Shown here: in pieces, positions 34,345 through 43,228 of the stretch | Position numbering within the stretch: position 1 is the first letter of the stretch | Layout: each line of letters starts with the position of its first letter | Position numbers and translations under genes: made by a program | From: Eshraghiella sp964414835 | GTDB taxonomy: Bacteria > Bacillota > Clostridia > Lachnospirales > Lachnospiraceae | Direction: 5' to 3' | NCBI GenBank assembly: GCA_964414835.1 | Contig: CAYPWY010000001.1 | Span: forward strand, 1 to 64,000 | Length of the DNA: 64,000 bases | The notes under the pieces: model-generated | What the model was told of the DNA's origin: nothing | The model's database searches: none | Seen by the model: only the letters and a program-made list of their open reading frames with translations

Positions 34345-35227
34345 AGAATTTTTCAGCTCCTTTGTTGAGAATTGCGGTTCCGATACCTTTATTGGTGAAT
34401 ATTTCCAAAAGGAGGCAGTGCGGAATTCGTCCGTCCATAATGTGGACTCTTGAAACGCCTTCCTTGATTGCGTCAATACAGTTGTTGAGCTTAGGAAGCA
34501 TTCCGCCGCCTATGCAGCCATCCTTTATAAGCTCATCCGCTTCATCAAGCCTCAATTCCGAAATAAGTGTTTCAGGGTCATCCTTATCCTTGTATACACC
34601 TTCAATATCAGTCAAAAATGCCAGTTTCTCCGCCTTGACCGCTTTGGCTATTGCGCAGGCCGCATCATCTGCGTTAATGTTGTATGTATTATAATTATCA
34701 TCAATTCCAATAGGACATATAACCGGTAGAAAATCATTTTCAAGAAGAGTGTGTATAACCTGAGGTTTGACTTCTGTAATCTCTCCCACATAACCGATGT
34801 CATGTCCGCCGGAAAGTTTCTTTTGAACCTTCAGAAGTTCTCCGTCCTTTCCACTGATACCCACAGCCTTAACGCCCAGTTCCTGAACAAGATTCACAAG
34901 ACCTTTATTAACCCGGTTAAGCACCATCTCGGCAATTTCCATAGTGGGCTCATCAGTAACACGAAGTCCGTTAATAAAATTGGTTTCCATTCCCACCTTA
35001 TCTACCCATTTACTGATTTCCTTACCGCCGCCATGTACGATAATGGGTTTAAACCCTACAAGCTTTAAGAGTACAACATCCTCAATTACCTTGCGTTTCA
35101 AATCCTCATTAACCATAGCGCTTCCGCCGTATTTTACCACAATTATCTTGCGGTTGAATTTCTGTATATAAGGAAGTGCTTCTATAAGGACTTCCGCCTT
35201 CGCCATCTCTTTATCTAAATTAATCAT
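34328..35227 (-). CDS. argB: N-acetylglutamate kinase
   Basis: 299-residue amino-acid kinase phosphorylating N-acetylglutamate. The phosphate loop KYGGSAM (about 33-39) and VHGGGKEI (about 64-71) are conserved, as are the NINADDAACAIA and DIEGVYKDKDDP segments. An N-terminal extension of about 25 residues (MAKAEVLIEALPYIQKF) is typical of the arginine-sensitive hexameric class, so feedback inhibition by arginine is likely. AAAGGAG precedes the ATG; the gene follows argJ by 12 bp and overlaps argD. Confidence 0.96.
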   Translation of the reverse strand: MINLDKEMAKAEVLIEALPYIQKFNRKIIVVKYGGSAMVNEDLKRKVIEDVVLLKLVGFKPIIVHGGGKEISKWVDKVGMETNFINGLRVTDEPTMEIAEMVLNRVNKGLVNLVQELGVKAVGISGKDGELLKVQKKLSGGHDIGYVGEITEVKPQVIHTLLENDFLPVICPIGIDDNYNTYNINADDAACAIAKAVKAEKLAFLTDIEGVYKDKDDPETLISELRLDEADELIKDGCIGGGMLPKLNNCIDAIKEGVSRVHIMDGRIPHCLLLEIFTNKGIGTAILNKGAEKFYVTDK

Positions 35228-35239
35228 GCCTTATCTCCT

Positions 35240-36466
35240 TTATGACCTGTAATCTGCATTGATATTTACATATTCGTGTGTCAAGTCACAGCCATATGCT
35301 GTGGCATTAAAATCTCCTTGACCACAGTCGCATATTGCCGTCACATGTTCCTTTGAAAGAATATCCGTTGCCTCTTCCTCACTGTAATCGGTTGCTCTTC
35401 CTGCCTCAACTATCTTAAGCTTTCCTGCTTCGCTTTCAAAATATATATCAACCTTATCAGGGTCAAACTCCGCACCTGAATATCCCATGGCACAGAGTAT
35501 TCTGCCCCAGTTGGCATCGTGTCCGTATATAGCGGCCTTTGTGAGACTTGATGTTACTACTGATTTGGCAAGCATTTTGGCATCTGCCTTGCTGAGGGCA
35601 TGCTCAACCCTTACCTCAAAAAGGCATGTACAGCCTTCGCCATCTCCTGCAATCATTTTGGAGAGTTCTTCATTAATGTAGTAAAGAGCTTCACTGAATT
35701 TTTCATAATCTCCGTCTTCCTGTGTTATCTCTTTATTGCCCGCCATACCGTTTGCCATCACAATGACCGTATCATTGGTAGAGGTGTCGCCATCTACCGA
35801 AATCATGTTAAATGTATCTTCTATGGAGTTACTGAGGGATTTCTGAAGCAGTTCCTTACTTATGGCGCAGTCAGTAGTTATAAAGCAAAGCATTGTACAC
35901 ATATTGGGATGAATCATACCTGAGCCTTTGCACATTCCTCCGATTGTAACCGTGGTTCCTCCCACTTCAACCTGTACCGCCACCTGCTTTGATTTGGTGT
36001 CGGTAGTCATAATGGCTTCCGCTGCAAGTGTGGCATGTTCTTCGTCTCCTGCCATTCCCACCGGAAGCTTCTCAATTCCTGCACAAATTATATCCATAGG
36101 AAGCTGTTTGCCTATTACGCCTGTTGACGCAACCAGTACCGCATCCATGGGAATATTCAGCATCCCGCCTGCCTTGCGTGATGTATCCATACAATATCCC
36201 ATTCCTTCTTCTCCCGTACAGGCATTGGCAATGCCGCTGTTTACAACCACCGCCTGGACAAAATCAGATTCATGTACCAGCTTGTAATCCCATTTTACAG
36301 GAGCTGCTTTTACCTTATTGGTAGTAAAAGTTGCTGCTGCTTTACATGGTGTTTCACTATATATAAGCGCCATATCCTTTTTGATATTGTTCTTGATTCC
36401 GGCGTTCAGTCCGTTTGCCTTAAAGCCCTTTGCCGCACACACGCCGCCCTTTATACCTTTAACCAT
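35240..36466 (-). CDS. argJ: Glutamate N-acetyltransferase / amino-acid acetyltransferase
   Basis: 408-residue Ntn-type enzyme that moves the acetyl group from N-acetylornithine to glutamate, closing the acetyl cycle. Self-cleavage should occur at the Thr in AIMTTDT (about 151-157) producing alpha and beta chains. Other conserved pieces: KGGVCAAKGF near the start, ATFTTNKVKAAPV, CMCKGSGMIHPN-like GGMCKGSGMIHPNM (about 178-191) and GHDANWGRI. It may also use acetyl-CoA, since no separate argA is visible. Second gene of argCJBD. Confidence 0.95.
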   Translation of the reverse strand: MVKGIKGGVCAAKGFKANGLNAGIKNNIKKDMALIYSETPCKAAATFTTNKVKAAPVKWDYKLVHESDFVQAVVVNSGIANACTGEEGMGYCMDTSRKAGGMLNIPMDAVLVASTGVIGKQLPMDIICAGIEKLPVGMAGDEEHATLAAEAIMTTDTKSKQVAVQVEVGGTTVTIGGMCKGSGMIHPNMCTMLCFITTDCAISKELLQKSLSNSIEDTFNMISVDGDTSTNDTVIVMANGMAGNKEITQEDGDYEKFSEALYYINEELSKMIAGDGEGCTCLFEVRVEHALSKADAKMLAKSVVTSSLTKAAIYGHDANWGRILCAMGYSGAEFDPDKVDIYFESEAGKLKIVEAGRATDYSEEEATDILSKEHVTAICDCGQGDFNATAYGCDLTHEYVNINADYRS

Positions 36467-36494
36467 TATTTTTCCTTCTTTCCGTTGTTATTTC

Positions 36495-37535
36495 CTATGG
36501 GAAAAGCGGAGCCATTTTAAGCCCCTCCGTCTCATCAATTCCAAACATAAGATTCATATTCTGAACAGCCTGTCCTGCTGCTCCCTTCACAATATTGTCC
36601 AGAGCACCCATCATAACGATTCTGTTGGTTCTGCTGTCAAGCTTAAATCCTATATCAACAAAGTTGCTGCCTTCAACCCATTTTGTCTGCGGGCATTCAT
36701 CCTTATCAAGAAGCCTTATAAAATACTCATCGCCGTAATATTTTTCATAGGCAGCCCGTACCTGTTCGTATGTGACATTTTCAGTAAGATTAGCGTACTC
36801 CGTAACAAGAATGCCTCTGTTCATAGGAACAAGGTGTGGAGTAAAAATTATTTTTATTTCCTTACCGCATGCATATCCCAACTGTTCCTCTATCTCAGGT
36901 GTATGTCTGTGGGTAAGCACTCCATATGCCTTAATGTTTTCGTTGACCTCACAATACAGATTGTCAAGCTTTGCTCCTCTTCCCGCACCGGATGTTCCCG
37001 ATTTGGCATCCACAATCAGGGTGTCCGGGTCTATTATTCCTTCTTTCACAAGAGGATACGCCGTCAGTATTGAGCAGGTTGTATAGCATCCCGGATTTGC
37101 CAGAAGCCTTGTACCTTTAATGTCTTTCCTGTTGATTTCACAAAGCCCGTATACTGCTTTACTTATAAGCTCAGGACTTTTATGCTCTATTTTATACCAC
37201 TGCTCATATGTTGCAGCATCTTTAATTCTGTAATCAGCACTTAAATCAATGATTTTGGTTTTGGATAAAATGTTTTCATTGACGACAGATGCGCAAAAGC
37301 CCTGTGGGGTTGCCGTAAAAATAACATCCGCTTCGTCTGCAAGCGCTTCCATATTATCATCCATACATTTGGCATCCACAAGCTTAAACATATTTCCGTA
37401 AACCTTTGAATAATCCTTATCTATGTAGCTTCTTGAACCGTACCACACAATCTGTGCCTCCTTATGTCCAAGAAGTATTCTCACTAATTCATTTCCGGCA
37501 TAGCCGGTTGCTCCTATAATTCCAACCTTAATCAT
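36495..37535 (-). CDS. argC: N-acetyl-gamma-glutamyl-phosphate reductase
   Basis: 346-residue NADPH-dependent reductase. The Rossmann motif GIIGATGYAG (about 5-14) and the active-site Cys in LANPGCYTT (about 147) are intact, with catalytic His in the HTPEIEEQ/HRHTP region (about 209-213). Start chosen at ATG 37533-37535, with GGAGG 5-7 nt upstream; the ATG four codons before lies in the ribosome binding site. First gene of argC-argJ-argB-argD, divergent from argG, with an operator-like palindrome over its -35. Confidence 0.96.
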   Translation of the reverse strand: MIKVGIIGATGYAGNELVRILLGHKEAQIVWYGSRSYIDKDYSKVYGNMFKLVDAKCMDDNMEALADEADVIFTATPQGFCASVVNENILSKTKIIDLSADYRIKDAATYEQWYKIEHKSPELISKAVYGLCEINRKDIKGTRLLANPGCYTTCSILTAYPLVKEGIIDPDTLIVDAKSGTSGAGRGAKLDNLYCEVNENIKAYGVLTHRHTPEIEEQLGYACGKEIKIIFTPHLVPMNRGILVTEYANLTENVTYEQVRAAYEKYYGDEYFIRLLDKDECPQTKWVEGSNFVDIGFKLDSRTNRIVMMGALDNIVKGAAGQAVQNMNLMFGIDETEGLKMAPLFP

Positions 37536-37575
37536 AATTACCTCCAAATGTTTCCACTAATGATAATATTACTAT

Positions 37576-37598
37576 AAAATGCTTGTGTAAAGCATTTT
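37576..37598. other. Hairpin in the argC leader region
   Basis: Inverted repeat AAAATGCTT/AAGCATTTT (9-bp stem, 5-nt loop). It lies between the argC promoter and argC, and could be a weak attenuator or simply part of an AT-rich leader. No arginine-rich leader peptide was found next to it. On the plus strand it has a T-run but no gene ends there. Confidence 0.35.
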
Positions 37599-37624
37599 TT
37601 CTTACTTTCTTTACATTTTTCATA

Positions 37625-37653
37625 ATTATACATTATCATTGCATAATATGCAA
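37625..37653 (-). promoter_or_regulatory. Promoter of argCJBD
   Basis: Minus strand: -35 TTGCAT at 37648-37653, 17-bp spacer, -10 TATAAT at 37625-37630. The -35 is covered by the palindrome at 37639-37653. Confidence 0.7.
37639..37653. promoter_or_regulatory. ArgR/AhrC-like operator palindrome
   Basis: Perfect palindrome TTGCATAATATGCAA, similar in length and AT-rich core to the known ARG box (core pattern with TGAAT/ATTCA arms). It covers the -35 of argC and lies about 40 bp before the -35 of argG, a good place to repress the divergent arginine genes when arginine is plentiful. The assignment to ArgR is inference. Confidence 0.5.
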
Positions 37654-37690
37654 GCATTTTTTAATTTTTATACATTTTTTAAAATAGTTA

Positions 37691-37719
37691 TTGCATAAAC
37701 CTTACAAATGATGTATATT
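37691..37719 (+). promoter_or_regulatory. Promoter of argG
   Basis: -35 TTGCAT at 37691-37696, 17-bp spacer, -10 TATATT at 37714-37719, followed by CAGGAGG and the argG ATG at 37764. Confidence 0.65.
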
Positions 37720-37763
37720 AATTTTAGTTTTTAACAAATACACTATTCAGGAGGACATTAATA

Positions 37764-38981
37764 ATGAAAGAAAAAGTTATTCTTGCTTATTCAGGCGGTC
37801 TTGACACCACAGCGATTATACCGTGGTTAAAAGAAAATTTTGACTACGAAGTTATCTGCGTATGTGCGGACTGCGGACAGGGAGAGGAGCTTGACGGACT
37901 TGAGGAAAGAGCCATCTCATGCGGAGCTTCAAAGTTATACATAGAGGACCTTACGGATGAGTTCTGCGATGATTATATAGTTCCATGCGTACAAGCTCAT
38001 GCTGTATATGAGAACAAATATCTTCTCGGTACTTCAATGGCAAGACCTGTCATTGCCAAAAGACTTGTGGAAATTGCACGTAAGGAAGGCGCTACCGCCA
38101 TCTGTCACGGAGCAACAGGAAAGGGTAATGACCAGATACGTTTTGAGCTTACAATCAAAGCATTGGCACCTGACATCAAGATTATCGCAGCTTGGAGAAA
38201 TGACAAATGGACATTAAATTCCCGTGAGGAAGAAATAGAATACTGCAAACAGCATGGAATCAACCTTCCATTCTCAGCAGATACCAGCTACAGCCGTGAC
38301 CGCAATCTCTGGCATATCAGTCACGAGGGTCTTGAGCTTGAGGATCCTGCCAATGAACCTAACTTCAAGCACCTTCTTGTTCTCGGCGTTTCTCCTGAGG
38401 AAGCTCCTGAAGAGGGTGAGTATGTAACAATGACATTTGAGAAGGGTGTTCCTACTTCTGTCAACGGTAAAAAGATGAAGGTTTCAGATATTATCAGAGA
38501 GCTTAACCGTCTTGGCGGCAAGCATGGTATAGGAATTGTTGACATAGTGGAAAACCGTGTTGTAGGTATGAAATCACGCGGTGTATATGAAACACCCGGC
38601 GGAACAATTCTTTACGAAGCACATCAGCAGCTTGAGGAATTAATTCTTGACCGCGATACAACAACTATGAAGCTTGATATGGGCAATAAGTTTGCACAGA
38701 TTGTATATGAGGGCAAATGGTTCACTCCTCTTCGTGAGGCTGTTCAGGCATTTATAGAAAAGACACAGGAGAAGGTTACCGGAGAAGTAAAATTCAAGCT
38801 TTATAAAGGCAATATCATCAAGGCGGGAACTACTTCACCATACTCACTTTACAATGAATCAATCGCTTCTTTCACCACAGGTGATTTATATGACCACCAT
38901 GATGCAGAAGGTTTCATTAATCTGTTCGGACTTTCACTTAAGGTTCGTGCATTAAAGGAACTGGAAAATAAAGACAACTAA
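37764..38981 (+). CDS. argG: Argininosuccinate synthase
   Basis: 405-residue enzyme joining citrulline and aspartate with ATP. The N-type ATP pyrophosphatase motif AYSGGLDTT is at residues 8-16; GTSMARPVIAK (about 90-100), ATGKGNDQIRFE (about 116-127) and EIEYCKQHGINLPFS follow. The RBS CAGGAGG is well placed. Only argG of the late pathway is here; argF and argH must lie elsewhere. It is divergent from argC, sharing a 216-bp control region, and ends at a bidirectional terminator facing the flagellar operon. Confidence 0.97.
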   Translation: MKEKVILAYSGGLDTTAIIPWLKENFDYEVICVCADCGQGEELDGLEERAISCGASKLYIEDLTDEFCDDYIVPCVQAHAVYENKYLLGTSMARPVIAKRLVEIARKEGATAICHGATGKGNDQIRFELTIKALAPDIKIIAAWRNDKWTLNSREEEIEYCKQHGINLPFSADTSYSRDRNLWHISHEGLELEDPANEPNFKHLLVLGVSPEEAPEEGEYVTMTFEKGVPTSVNGKKMKVSDIIRELNRLGGKHGIGIVDIVENRVVGMKSRGVYETPGGTILYEAHQQLEELILDRDTTTMKLDMGNKFAQIVYEGKWFTPLREAVQAFIEKTQEKVTGEVKFKLYKGNIIKAGTTSPYSLYNESIASFTTGDLYDHHDAEGFINLFGLSLKVRALKELENKDN

Positions 38982-38992
38982 TCATAATAAAA

Positions 38993-39048
38993 CACCTTGG
39001 GTACAGAAATAATATAAAAATCAATTTCTGTATTCAAGGTGCTTTCTT
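38993..39048. terminator. Bidirectional terminator between argG and the flagellar operon
   Basis: An 18-bp stem (38993-39010 with 39024-39041; two positions are G-U in RNA), with T-rich sequence on both sides. It would end argG transcripts from the left and the long flagellar operon from the right. Confidence 0.8.
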
Positions 39049-39091
39049 TGTCCGCTGCAGTCCAAAATATGCAGGGTTGGTTTTAACTGTT

Positions 39092-39694
39092 TTAACTTCT
39101 GGTTATAATCCTTGCAATCTGTTCATAAGTCATATCAGATGTGATAATAAAATCACCGGTCTGTATTCTTTCTGAATACCCGTTATTCTCAAGATAGGAA
39201 TTAAGCTCTGACTGATTTGCAACTACGCCAAGTCTTGCCAATTCCGCAGCTACAGATTCTGATGACATACCGCGGCGTATTGTCAATGTAACTGAATTAA
39301 CAACAGGTTCCGGTTCAGCAGTTATAGGTTCTGTGGGCTCCGGTTCTTTAGTAACAGGCTCTGTTTCAGGTTCATCAGTGGCAGGCTCTGTTTCAGGTTC
39401 ATCAGTGGCAGGTTCTGTTTTCTGTTCGCCAGAGAACGGTTCTGTCTCTCCATCAGTCGTGCCATCCTGATTATCAGTCTCATCCATAGATTCTCCGGAT
39501 GCTCCCTCCGTATCATCTGATGCATTAAAAAGTACATCCGGCTCAGTTGTTGCCATAACCATTCCAAGCTTTTGCGCTCTCTCCTTAATCTGTGCATCTG
39601 TGAGGCTGCCTTTTGTATGATATATAATGGTCAGGATTGCGGCAGTAATGAGAATCCCGATTCCAAGACCTCTCAAATAATATTTAAGCTTCAT
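39092..39694 (-). CDS. MltG-like membrane protein without a catalytic domain
   Basis: 200-residue protein. One N-terminal membrane helix (about 9-25) is followed by an extracellular Thr/Glu/Pro linker with near-repeats of TEPATDEPE (about 90-128). The C-terminal 65 residues (LTIRRGMSSESVAAELARLG onward) resemble the small LysM-like subdomain of YceG/MltG; the transglycosylase part with its catalytic Glu is missing. It may bind rather than cut peptidoglycan. It is the last gene of the flagellar operon, overlapping the stop of the DUF6115 gene by one base (TAATG). Confidence 0.75.
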   Translation of the reverse strand: MKLKYYLRGLGIGILITAAILTIIYHTKGSLTDAQIKERAQKLGMVMATTEPDVLFNASDDTEGASGESMDETDNQDGTTDGETEPFSGEQKTEPATDEPETEPATDEPETEPVTKEPEPTEPITAEPEPVVNSVTLTIRRGMSSESVAAELARLGVVANQSELNSYLENNGYSERIQTGDFIITSDMTYEQIARIITRS

Positions 39695-40497
39695 TATTTG
39701 CCTCCCCTAAACAAATCCACAACAAGCTTGACCTCACCGATTCCAAGTCCAAGTGTCTTGGCTATCTCAACATTTGACTTGCCTGCTCTGCTCAATTCAA
39801 GAATTTTCTCGTTATTATTGCCATTTTCAAAAACCGTAATGTCCTTATTCTCCTCACGGACAGTTTCCTTCTTAACGGTTGTACGCGCCCTTTCTGCTGC
39901 GGTCTTGGCATTGCTGGTGCGTTTTCTCTTAGGCTTTACTGCCTCCGCCTGGGCATCAGCCTCAACATCATCTGCCACTGTCTCTGAAACAGCATCTAAC
40001 TGGTCAAGTACTTTCTCTTTCTTTGTTTTAGCCTTTGGTTCCGGCTTCTTTTCATTTGGGGACATAGCTCCACTTTCCACTGTTCCCACATCCTTTGGCT
40101 GTGAAATTTTCTCCGCTTCTCTGGCAATTTCTTTTTTTACAACATTAAGGTCCCTGACTGTATTATTAATTTCCTTCTTTTTCTCATTAAGCATATCGTA
40201 AAGAAACATAACCTCATTGTGATTACGATTAATCTCTCCAAGGATTGTTTCTGAATATTCGTTCATTTCCGTCATTTTCTCGTTGGATAACTTGTCCAGC
40301 TGTACTTCGGTTTTCCCTGCCAGCTCGTCCATCTGCTCATCAAAAATAGCAAGAATCTGATTTTTCATATCTTCTTTTTGTTTATTGCTGAGTTCATAGT
40401 TAGCTTCTGCTTTTTTGTCGCTCTTGGATGAAAAAATAAAACTGGCAGCAAATATCATTGCACCTATTATTAATAATGTTACCTCTATGCCTGTCAT
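39694..40497 (-). CDS. DUF6115 family protein
   Basis: 267-residue protein with an N-terminal membrane anchor (about 4-22), a coiled-coil region (about 35-115), a long Lys/Ala/Glu-rich disordered linker (about 120-210), and a small C-terminal helix-turn-helix-like segment (about 225-267: EKILELSRAGKSNVEIAKTLGLG). This matches DUF6115, a family found next to flagellar genes in Clostridia; function is not known. GGAG precedes the ATG. Its C-terminal segment looks like a resolvase/sigma-type DNA-binding helix pair, odd for a membrane protein. Confidence 0.82.
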   Translation of the reverse strand: MTGIEVTLLIIGAMIFAASFIFSSKSDKKAEANYELSNKQKEDMKNQILAIFDEQMDELAGKTEVQLDKLSNEKMTEMNEYSETILGEINRNHNEVMFLYDMLNEKKKEINNTVRDLNVVKKEIAREAEKISQPKDVGTVESGAMSPNEKKPEPKAKTKKEKVLDQLDAVSETVADDVEADAQAEAVKPKRKRTSNAKTAAERARTTVKKETVREENKDITVFENGNNNEKILELSRAGKSNVEIAKTLGLGIGEVKLVVDLFRGGK

Positions 40498-40509
40498 AAT
40501 AAGCTTCTC

Positions 40510-40818
40510 CTATATTTTTACATCAAATGAAGCACGGCTCTTTATTACAACCTTGCCGTCTTCATCACCTTCTTTTTTATTTTTTTTATTCCTGTTCCCC
40601 TGATACTCAGCTCCGCTTCCATGCTTGCTTGCATCGTATTCAGAATCCATATCCTCATCTTTCTTCTGGTATACCTGTTCCTGTTTCATATCAGCAGCCT
40701 TCTCATTGGAATGGAAAATCTGCTGTTGCTCCACCATAGGCCTTGCTTCCTCTGCCTGCTTTAATGGAGTAATATCATGTGTCCTTCCGACATTCATATT
40801 AAATTCCAATGGTTTCAT
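40510..40818 (-). CDS. Small charged protein of the flagellar operon
   Basis: 102-residue, very hydrophilic protein, Lys/Glu/Asp-rich from about 45 to 90 and ending VVIKSRASFDVKI. No transmembrane helix, signal peptide or known domain is seen. The N-terminal half has RTHDITPLKQAEEARPMVEQQQ, which looks helical. Start is ATG 40816-40818 with GGCGGTGA upstream; an ATG three codons before is poorly placed. It lies between fapA and the DUF6115 gene with short gaps, so it belongs to the operon; role unknown. Confidence 0.65.
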   Translation of the reverse strand: MKPLEFNMNVGRTHDITPLKQAEEARPMVEQQQIFHSNEKAADMKQEQVYQKKDEDMDSEYDASKHGSGAEYQGNRNKKNKKEGDEDGKVVIKSRASFDVKI

Positions 40819-40837
40819 AACAATCACCGCCTTTCAA

Positions 40838-42433
40838 CTACAGGTTAATCCTGGTAATTTCCGCACCCTTGCGCACATATTGGCAAAAATTATTTTTGTC
40901 TCTTACAAAGAAGCATATATCGCCAATTTCAATTTTAACTCCAGGGTATATACTTCCTGTGACCTTAACCCTTGCATCACCATTTTCCACTAAAAGTTCC
41001 GACTGACTGCTGTATTCTTTTTTCATTTCCCTTATGGAATTTTCCAAAAGAATTATATTTTTCATTGCTTTCTGTAGCATATCGATTTTACTTGGCTCAA
41101 GCTTTCCTTCAGCATCCTGTTTCTTACGGAGCATTGTTATGGCCTGCGAAAGCTGCTCTTTATCCTTTTCCGCCTTGGTTATCTGTTTTTTGAGCTTTTC
41201 AATCTGCATGGCAAGTTCAGGGTCTGAGCCGACGCCGACAATCGTGTTGGTTCCCATGTCGGAACCGATAGTCTTAGCCGTAATCAGGTTTCCGGCTCTT
41301 ACATAACCGCCGATAAGATAACCATTTTTACCATGTACCTCTATATTTCTCCTTGATGTTACCTTGCTGTGCATAATTGCATCGGTATCTATATCTTTGC
41401 CTGACTTGACCGTTGCGTTTTCAATAAATTTGGATACAATATTCCCTCCTGCGGTAAGAACACCCTTGTTCATGCCCTGAATCCCCCGCTGCAGGATTAT
41501 ATCGCCTCCTGCGGTGATTTTCGCACCTTCAACTACGCCGTCAACTACAACATTCCCTGATGCCCTGACTTTAAAACCAGCCAGCACATTGCCTTTTATA
41601 TGAACATTGCCGTCAAAGTCCACATCTCCAGTCCCATTATTAACATCTGCCGCTATCTCATATTCATTGGACACAAATATTTTTTCATTCTGAAGACTGA
41701 CATGTCCCGTAACAAGTGAAATCAGCCTGCATCCGTCCTCCGACACTTTAAGATTTTTACTGAATTTAAAGTTTTTATGATAGACTTTCTTAGGTTTAAT
41801 CACCACGCCATAAACATCCATTCCCGGCGTTCCCGGATCCTCCGGTTTTATCTGCGCAACAACATCGCCTTCATTGACCTTGTTAATCAAATCAAGCTTG
41901 TGAAAATCAACTGTTCCGTCATCATTAACCTGAGGTTTGGAAGATATCTCGGTATTAAAGTTATATGTAAGTTCCGCATCGTAACCGTCAACAGGCTCCT
42001 GCCCCAGTGCCACCTCAACAGGCGAAAAGAACTGTTTCTCATTAATCATCTTGTTTATGTTATCATCGACAATGCCAAATTTGATTTTTTTACCGGCCAA
42101 CGCTGACTGTACTTCATTAAAATCGACCTCTGTCATACCCATGACTGCAGGATACATTACAGCAGTAACTTTCATGGAATCAGGAGATACCATATAATCG
42201 CACCAGCCGGCAAAAGGAGTTATATTAGGGCAGATGCGAACAGCATTGCCTGATGACGCTTCGTCAAAGGCATCTTTTAACTGCAGCACGCTGTCATATT
42301 GAATATTTTTGTTATCAAAATAACGGATAAGCTCTTCAAATCCGGGGGCATACCCTCCTTCAACAGCCTGAACAACAGTTAAATATAAGCCGTCCGTTTT
42401 GTTTTCCAGTTGAAAATATCCGTTACGTGTCAT
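40838..42433 (-). CDS. FapA (DUF342) family protein
   Basis: 531-residue cytoplasmic protein. The N-terminal half (about 1-190) is the DUF342 head; the centre (about 195-405) is a right-handed beta-helix made of repeated polymer-like strands, as in bactofilins (VRASGNVVVDGVVEGAKITAGGDIILQRGIQG). A coiled coil (about 408-490) is followed by a C-terminal beta segment. Related FapA proteins influence flagella or polar assembly (for example FapA in Vibrio), so a scaffolding or localisation role near the motor is plausible. GGAGGGACT precedes the ATG. It follows sigD. Confidence 0.88.
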   Translation of the reverse strand: MTRNGYFQLENKTDGLYLTVVQAVEGGYAPGFEELIRYFDNKNIQYDSVLQLKDAFDEASSGNAVRICPNITPFAGWCDYMVSPDSMKVTAVMYPAVMGMTEVDFNEVQSALAGKKIKFGIVDDNINKMINEKQFFSPVEVALGQEPVDGYDAELTYNFNTEISSKPQVNDDGTVDFHKLDLINKVNEGDVVAQIKPEDPGTPGMDVYGVVIKPKKVYHKNFKFSKNLKVSEDGCRLISLVTGHVSLQNEKIFVSNEYEIAADVNNGTGDVDFDGNVHIKGNVLAGFKVRASGNVVVDGVVEGAKITAGGDIILQRGIQGMNKGVLTAGGNIVSKFIENATVKSGKDIDTDAIMHSKVTSRRNIEVHGKNGYLIGGYVRAGNLITAKTIGSDMGTNTIVGVGSDPELAMQIEKLKKQITKAEKDKEQLSQAITMLRKKQDAEGKLEPSKIDMLQKAMKNIILLENSIREMKKEYSSQSELLVENGDARVKVTGSIYPGVKIEIGDICFFVRDKNNFCQYVRKGAEITRINL

Positions 42434-42441
42434 AGTCCCTC

Positions 42442-43206
42442 CTAGTCAATAAATATATTCATATATTCGCCCATGTTCTTTCTGAGTTTTACAAGAGCTT
42501 TCGTATGCAGCTGTGAAATTCTGGATTCAGAAACCTCAAGGACCGCACTTATTTCCTTAAGTGTCATATCTTCGTAATAATATAAAAGAACCACCTTTTT
42601 TTCTTTTTCGGTGAGAAGCTCCATAGCCTCAGTAAGCATTTTGGTAAGTTCTTCTTTCTCCAGAACCTTTTCCGGTTCTTCAAAATGTGAATTTGCAACG
42701 GCATCCATTTTCATCTCGCTGCCCTGTTCAACAAATTCATCAAGTGATACAAGATTTGCTGCCTTAGTCTGTCCCTGCCAGGTATAAAGCTCATCAACTG
42801 ACATTTCAAGTTCTCCGGCTAATTCTTCATCGGTAGCAATTTTTCCACGCTCATTTTCTATTTTAGCATACGCGGCATCAATCTTTTTCTGCTTTTGTCT
42901 CACAGACCTTGGTATCCAGTCCATCTTACGAATCTGGTCTAAGATCGCTCCTCTTATTCTGAGACTGGCATAAGTTTCAAATTTAACATTCTTGGCAAAA
43001 TCGAATTTATCTATGGCATCTATAAGCCCAAAAATACCATAGCTGACCAAATCCTCATACTCAACATTATATCCGAGATACATACTGAGTCTTCCGGCTA
43101 CCAGTTTTACAAGCTGTGAATATTCTATTATTATCTGCTCTCTAAGCTGTGGTGTCTTATTGGCAAAATATTCCTCCCAAAGCTTATTTCTGCCCTTTTC
43201 ATCCAT
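42442..43206 (-). CDS. sigD: Flagellar sigma factor (FliA/SigD)
   Basis: 254-residue alternative sigma factor of the sigma-28/WhiG type that switches on late flagellar and chemotaxis genes. Region 2 (about 27-100) contains DLVSYGIFGLIDAIDKFD and FETYASLRIRGAILDQIR; region 3 is about 105-165; region 4 (about 200-248) contains LKEISAVLEVSESRISQLHTKAL. The sequence RKMDWIPRSVRQKQ is a hallmark of FliA proteins. GAGGTAG precedes the ATG. Position at the end of the fla/che operon matches B. subtilis sigD. Anti-sigma FlgM is not in the window. Confidence 0.96.
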   Translation of the reverse strand: MDEKGRNKLWEEYFANKTPQLREQIIIEYSQLVKLVAGRLSMYLGYNVEYEDLVSYGIFGLIDAIDKFDFAKNVKFETYASLRIRGAILDQIRKMDWIPRSVRQKQKKIDAAYAKIENERGKIATDEELAGELEMSVDELYTWQGQTKAANLVSLDEFVEQGSEMKMDAVANSHFEEPEKVLEKEELTKMLTEAMELLTEKEKKVVLLYYYEDMTLKEISAVLEVSESRISQLHTKALVKLRKNMGEYMNIFID

Positions 43207-43228
43207 TATATGCTACCTCTAATGTCTT

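Noticed and set aside
36318..37073. Plus-strand open frame of 251 codons across argJ and argC
   Set aside because: Antisense to two well-supported arginine genes, with no ribosome binding site or family resemblance.
37576..37598. Terminator for a plus-strand gene
   Set aside because: No plus-strand gene ends there; it is inside the arg control region and kept only as an uncertain leader hairpin.
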